In this document: in pieces, positions 60,188-64,000 of the stretch | Layout: the number at the start of each line of letters is the position of its first letter | How positions within the stretch are numbered: the first letter of the stretch is position 1 | Assembly (NCBI RefSeq): GCF_021545335.1 | Contig: NZ_CP089312.1 | Coordinates: forward strand, 868,001 to 932,000 | DNA length: 64,000 nt | Source of the DNA: Streptomyces sp. GQFP | Lineage (GTDB): Bacteria; Actinomycetota; Actinomycetes; Streptomycetales; Streptomycetaceae | Reading direction: 5' to 3' | Notes under the pieces: model-generated | Databases searched by the model: none | Seen by the model: the letters and a program-made list of their open reading frames with translations, nothing else | Told to the model about the DNA's origin: nothing | Program-made: the position numbers and the translations under genes

Positions 60188-62335
60188 ATGGCATCTCTCG
60201 CAGTTCACGCCGACCACCGGAACCTGGCGGAGGTGGCTCGTTCCTTCCTCAGGGCCCAGGGCGGCACCGGTCCGGCGCGTGAGGCACTCGACGAGGGCTC
60301 CGGTGCGCCTCCGGCGTACTGGCCGCAGCTCGAAAAGCTCGGCTGGCTCGGCTTGCATCTGCCCGAGGACGTCGGCGGCCAGGGCTTCGGCCTGGCCGAG
60401 ACGGCCGTCGTTGCCGAGGAGTTCGGGCGGGTGGTCGCTCCCGGCCCCTTCTTGTCCACCGTGATCGCCTCCGCCGTCATCGACCGGGCGGGCAGCCCCG
60501 AACAACGGGCGAGGTGGTTGCCCGCGCTGGCGTCCGGCGCCGCCACGGCCGCGATCGGGCTCGTGCCCGGCACGCTCTCGCTCCGTGACGGACAGGTCGA
60601 CGGTGAGACGCCCGCCGTGCTCTGCGCGGGCACCACCGACCTGCTGGTGCTGGCGGTCGGTGCCGATGCCGTCGTACTCGACCACGACAGCCCTGGGGTG
60701 ACGGTGCGGGAGGGCGACAGCCTCGATCCCACCCGGCACGCGGCCACCGTGGTCTGCGCCGCCGTTCCGGTCGACGAGTCCGCGGTACTGCGCGGTGCGT
60801 ACGCCGAGGCCGTGCGCGTCGCCAGGACGCTGGCCGCCGCCGAGGCCGCGGGCATCGCCGACACCTGCACGCTGCAGGTCCGCGACCACGCCCTCACCCG
60901 TGAGCAGTTCGGCCGCCCGATCGGATCCTTCCAGGCCGTCAAGCACCAGTGCGCGGACATGCTGGTCGCCGCCGAACTCGCCGCCGCGGCCGCATGGGGT
61001 GCCGCACGGCCCGCGCTGTCGGCGCAGGAGGGTGCGTACGCCGCGGCACTCGCCGCAGCCCAGGCACTGCCCGCCGCCACGCACTGCGCGGGCCGGAACA
61101 TCCAGCTGCACGGCGGTATCGGCTACACGTGGGAGCACGACGCCCATCTGTACTTCAAGCGCGCACTGGCGCTGGAGACGCTGTTCGGCGCGAAGGTCAT
61201 CGACGACGTCGTCACCGGCGCGGTCGCCGGTCGCTCCGTGGCCGCACTGCCCGAACTCCCCGAGGAGGCCGCGTCGTTCCGGGCCGAGGTCCGGGCGCTG
61301 CGCGCCGAACTCGACGCGTTGCCCGCCGGGGAGCGGCGGGCGGCGCTGGCCCGGTCCGGCTACCTCGTGCCGCACTACCCGCGTCCCTTCGGCCGGTCCG
61401 CGGGGCCGGTGGAGCAGCTGGTCGTCGAGGAGGAGCTGCGCGGCGTCGAGCAGCCCGACCTGGGCGTCGGCGCCTGGATCCTGCCGACGCTGGTACAGCA
61501 CGGAACCCCGGCCCAGGTCGAACGCTGGGTGTGGCCGGGCCTCACCGGCGAGCTGAGGTTCTGTCAGCTGTTCAGCGAACCCGAGGCCGGATCCGACGCG
61601 GCCGCCATCCGCACCGCCGCCCGCAGGACCGAGGGCGGCTGGCTCCTCAACGGCCAGAAGACCTGGACGAGTGACGCCCAGCGCTGCCACCGCGGCCTGA
61701 TCACCGTCCGCACCGACCCGTCGGCACCCAAGCACGCCGGGGTGACGATGATGGTCGTCGATCTGCGTGCCGAGGGCGTGACGATCCGGCCGCTGCGGGA
61801 CATGACCGGGGCAGCCGCGTTCAACGAGGTCTTCCTCGACGACGTGTTCGTGCCCGACGCGGACGTGGTGGGCGAGGTGGACGCCGGCTGGACCGTCGCC
61901 CGCGCCACCATCGGCAACGAGCGCGTGAGCATCGGTACCGGCCAGGGCGGCACCGCGGTCGACTCCGGGGTCCTGACGAACCTGGCCGTGCGCCACGGCA
62001 CCGTGGACGGACCGCTGCGGCAGCGACTCGGCGAGGTGATCGCCGAGGAAGCCGCGATGACCATGCTCAACCTGCGACACGTGCAGGCGACGATCGACGG
62101 TCACGAGGGCGGCACCGACGGGAACATCGGCAAGCTGCTGTCGGCGGAGCACGCCCAGCGGGCCACCAGTCTGGCCCTTGCCCTGTGCGGACCGGCCGCT
62201 CTGGCGGGAGCCGAGCCCGAGGTCGTCGGCGCGCTCCTCTACAGCCGGGGGCTCAGCATCGGCGGAGGCACCTCGGAGATCAGCCGGAACCAGATCGCCG
62301 AGCGCGTGCTGAAGCTGCCGCGCGAGAGGAAGTGA
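60188..62335 (+). CDS. Double-length (fused two-domain) acyl-CoA dehydrogenase
   Basis: A 715-aa protein made of two acyl-CoA dehydrogenase units in tandem, as in mycobacterial FadE34-type dehydrogenases of steroid side-chain degradation. Unit 1 (about 1-350) has LHLPEDVGGQGFGL, REQFGRPIGSFQAVKHQCADM and LHGGIGYTWEHDAHLYFKRAL; unit 2 (about 360-715) has LFSEPEAGSDAAAIRT, WTSDAQRC and LSIGGGTSEISRNQIAERVL with the late catalytic region. One half probably lacks catalytic activity, as in heteromeric ChsE-like pairs. ATG 60188 follows a weak GGGGA. Confidence 0.9.
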   Translation: MASLAVHADHRNLAEVARSFLRAQGGTGPAREALDEGSGAPPAYWPQLEKLGWLGLHLPEDVGGQGFGLAETAVVAEEFGRVVAPGPFLSTVIASAVIDRAGSPEQRARWLPALASGAATAAIGLVPGTLSLRDGQVDGETPAVLCAGTTDLLVLAVGADAVVLDHDSPGVTVREGDSLDPTRHAATVVCAAVPVDESAVLRGAYAEAVRVARTLAAAEAAGIADTCTLQVRDHALTREQFGRPIGSFQAVKHQCADMLVAAELAAAAAWGAARPALSAQEGAYAAALAAAQALPAATHCAGRNIQLHGGIGYTWEHDAHLYFKRALALETLFGAKVIDDVVTGAVAGRSVAALPELPEEAASFRAEVRALRAELDALPAGERRAALARSGYLVPHYPRPFGRSAGPVEQLVVEEELRGVEQPDLGVGAWILPTLVQHGTPAQVERWVWPGLTGELRFCQLFSEPEAGSDAAAIRTAARRTEGGWLLNGQKTWTSDAQRCHRGLITVRTDPSAPKHAGVTMMVVDLRAEGVTIRPLRDMTGAAAFNEVFLDDVFVPDADVVGEVDAGWTVARATIGNERVSIGTGQGGTAVDSGVLTNLAVRHGTVDGPLRQRLGEVIAEEAAMTMLNLRHVQATIDGHEGGTDGNIGKLLSAEHAQRATSLALALCGPAALAGAEPEVVGALLYSRGLSIGGGTSEISRNQIAERVLKLPRERK

Positions 62336-62361
62336 CCGGGCGGGCGGGTCGCAGCCGGGCG

Positions 62362-62383
62362 GGGGGACGTCGAGGCGTCCCCC
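62362..62383. terminator. Bidirectional hairpin terminator
   Basis: Stem GGGGGACG (62362-62369) / CGTCCCCC (62376-62383), 6-nt loop, directly between the dehydrogenase stop and the stop of the convergent ligase. Confidence 0.8.
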
Positions 62384-63937
62384 TCAGAGGGCGGCCAGGC
62401 CCCGCAGCGCCGTCCGGTCCACCTTCAGCATCGGGGTCAGGGGCAGCGCGTCGACGATCTCCAGTCGGTCGGGGGCCTTGTAGTCGGCGAGCCGGCGACG
62501 GGTCCAGGCGCGCAGTTCCTCAAGGCTGGGCGGGTCCGCCGCGTCCTGGGGCACCACGAACGCGACGCCGATCTCGCCGATGACGGGGGCCGGGGTGCCC
62601 ACCACCGCCACCTGGGCGATCCGCGGGTGCTCACCGAGCACGCTCTCGACCTCCAGCGGGTAGATGTTGTATCCCCCGCGCAGATAGACGTCGGTGGACC
62701 GCCCGGTCAGCACGAGGTGCCCCTCGGGCGTGAAGGTGCCCAGATCGCCGGTACGCAGCCAGCCCTCCTCGTCGAGCGCCTCCGCCGTGCGCTCCGGGTC
62801 GCGCCAGTAGCCGCGCATGACGCAGGCGCCGCGCACCCGCACGTGTCCGACCGTTCCCGGGGCGAGGGGGTGCCCGTCGTCGTCCACGACCTCCGCCTCC
62901 ACGCCGGTCTGCGGGCGTCCGACGGTGCGGAACTGCACCTCGGGCGGGTCCTCGGGGTCCGTGCCGCTGATACTCGGTGATTCCGTCATGGCGTAGCGCA
63001 CTACGAGCGGCGTGCCGAGCACGCGGTTGACGCGCTCCACGAGTTCGGGCGGGGCCGGTGCGGTGGCGCTGACACCCAGCCGTAGCCGCGGCAGGGCCCG
63101 GCGCTCGATGCCGGGCTCCTCCAGCAGCTTCGCCCACTGGGTGGGCGCTCCGGCCGCCACGGTGACGCGTTCGCGCTCCAGAAGGTCCGCCATGTCGGCC
63201 GCCTTCCACGGCACTGGACTGATCACCAGGGCGATGCCCCATGCCAGTTGGTCCCAGACCTTGGCAAGGTATCCGGCGTGCGCGAACGGGGTCGCGAACA
63301 GCCTGCGGTCGAACGGCGCGCTCATCACCCCCGAGGTCACGGCCGCCGCCGCGAGGCCGCGATGGTCGTACCAGGCACCCTTGGGCGCCCCGGTCGTGCC
63401 GCTGGTCCAGGTGATGACCGCCGGGTCGTCCGGCGCCACCTGCTCCCGCCGGAACGAGCGCGGCGCTCCGTGGCGGGCGGCGACGAGTTCCTCGCGGGAC
63501 ATCAGCGGGAAGCGGGAGCGGACCAGGGGCAGGTCCGCGCCGGCGTCCCTGATCACCAGGGTCGGCCGGCATTGATCGAGGATTCCGGTTGTCTCCTGGA
63601 CACCCAGGCGAGTGCCCAGGCCGGTGGCCACCGCGCCGAGCCGCAGGGCCGCGGCGTAGGCGACGGCGAAGTCGATGCCGGAGGGCAGCATCAGCGCCAC
63701 CACGTCTCCGTGCCGGACTCCGCGGGCCGCCAGCTCCGCGGCCACCGCGTCCGCCTGCCCGTGCCAGGCACCGAAGGTGATCCGGTCCGCGCCGTCGACG
63801 TACGCCTCGCGCTCGCCGAACTGTCGTGCCGCCGCTGCCAGGGCCTCCCCCAGGACGGCGGCGTCGCCGCGCAGCGGGGGCACGAGGGCGGGTGTCATGG
63901 CGGCGGGCGCCTGCTCGTTGCCGGTCGTGGAAGCCAT
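62384..63937 (-). CDS. AMP-dependent acyl-CoA ligase (FadD-like)
   Basis: A 517-aa ANL-family ligase with ITWTSGTTGAPKGAWYDHRG, RYAMTESPSISG, the hinge block RTGDLGTFTPEGHLVLTGRSTDVYLRGGYNIYPLEVESVL and the catalytic Lys in LTPMLKVDRTAL. It differs from the ligase at 49.9 kb (about 25-30 percent by eye). Ile/Tyr in the NIYPLE motif is usual for ligases of bulky or aryl acids. It may activate a substrate side-chain or ring acid. Confidence 0.93.
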   Translation of the reverse strand: MASTTGNEQAPAAMTPALVPPLRGDAAVLGEALAAAARQFGEREAYVDGADRITFGAWHGQADAVAAELAARGVRHGDVVALMLPSGIDFAVAYAAALRLGAVATGLGTRLGVQETTGILDQCRPTLVIRDAGADLPLVRSRFPLMSREELVAARHGAPRSFRREQVAPDDPAVITWTSGTTGAPKGAWYDHRGLAAAAVTSGVMSAPFDRRLFATPFAHAGYLAKVWDQLAWGIALVISPVPWKAADMADLLERERVTVAAGAPTQWAKLLEEPGIERRALPRLRLGVSATAPAPPELVERVNRVLGTPLVVRYAMTESPSISGTDPEDPPEVQFRTVGRPQTGVEAEVVDDDGHPLAPGTVGHVRVRGACVMRGYWRDPERTAEALDEEGWLRTGDLGTFTPEGHLVLTGRSTDVYLRGGYNIYPLEVESVLGEHPRIAQVAVVGTPAPVIGEIGVAFVVPQDAADPPSLEELRAWTRRRLADYKAPDRLEIVDALPLTPMLKVDRTALRGLAAL

Positions 63938-64000
63938 GCTGTGTCACGCACCTCTCTTGGGGGCCGGCGCTGCGGTCAGTGCTTCAGGAGCCGTCGGCCC

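Noticed and set aside
59987..62152. A 721-codon minus-strand frame over the double dehydrogenase
   Set aside because: Shadow frame; no recognisable domain, and it would cross the promoter region with the CGTCAGA elements.
63944..64000. C-terminal end of another minus-strand gene at the right edge
   Set aside because: Two frames could end here (one with TGA at 63944-63946, one ending GRRLLKH before about 63976). Too little sequence to choose, so no gene is reported.

Overview
The window looks like a Streptomyces or close relative. It is very GC-rich with strong third-position GC bias, many GTG starts, 4-nt ATGA/GTGA gene overlaps, an AfsR/SARP-like giant regulator, F420-type oxidoreductase and many TetR regulators. 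All functional calls come from reading the proteins; no database search was run. No tRNA, rRNA, CRISPR array, insertion sequence or phage gene was seen. The region is an accessory catabolic island rather than core chromosome, apart from the sufBDC block.

Layout. (1) 1-10.9 kb: a flavin monooxygenase (HsaA-like) with an SDR, a FadR-type regulator, a meta-cleavage (HsaD/BphD-type) C-C hydrolase, then a compact minus-strand operon ferredoxin > ferredoxin reductase > P450 > carboxymuconolactone-decarboxylase-like > SDR, divergent from a TetR gene across a 38-bp palindrome. A CrtC/AttH-like protein faces its own TetR gene across four phased repeats. (2) 11-17.7 kb: TetR, sufB, sufD, sufC, an unknown 155-aa protein, an NmrA-like protein and a CDF metal exporter. 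(3) 17.7-24.1 kb: a branched-chain-amino-acid-type ABC importer with a fused LivH-LivM permease, a DHFR/RibD-like gene lodged inside it, and a divergent MarR gene. (4) 24.2-30.6 kb: CitE-like lyase, MaoC-type hydratase, MmgE/PrpD protein, CaiB-type CoA-transferase, acyl-CoA dehydrogenase and HutC-type GntR regulator, a set that fits C5-dicarboxylate (itaconate or mesaconate) dissimilation. (5) 30.6-38.3 kb: a SARP/ATPase regulator with an in-frame minisatellite, a TusA-like small protein and a large secreted subtilase. (6) 38.3-44 kb: TetR, second P450 with 3-alpha-HSD-like SDR, ferredoxin and reductase, then another SDR with a small coiled-coil protein. (7) 44-52.6 kb: amidohydrolase, thiolase-like protein with DUF35 partner, a split MaoC hydratase pair, SDR, acyl-CoA ligase, a small Cys protein and enoyl-CoA hydratase. 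(8) 52.9-64 kb: third P450 with TetR and twin palindromic operators, LLM oxidoreductase, thioesterase, DoxX, SnoaL-like, two SDRs, a double-length acyl-CoA dehydrogenase and a second acyl-CoA ligase.

Taken together, three P450 systems (two with dedicated electron donors), several SDRs, CoA ligases, acyl-CoA dehydrogenases, hydratases and a thiolase/DUF35 pair would hydroxylate, oxidise, CoA-activate and beta-/retro-aldol-cleave a bulky alicyclic or steroid/terpenoid-like substrate. The substrate cannot be read from the sequence, and no ring-cleaving dioxygenase lies in the window. Convergent gene pairs are usually separated by long, near-perfect hairpins. Divergent pairs carry clear palindromic operators, and a short CGTCAGA/TCTGACA element recurs in five intergenic regions between 44 and 60 kb.
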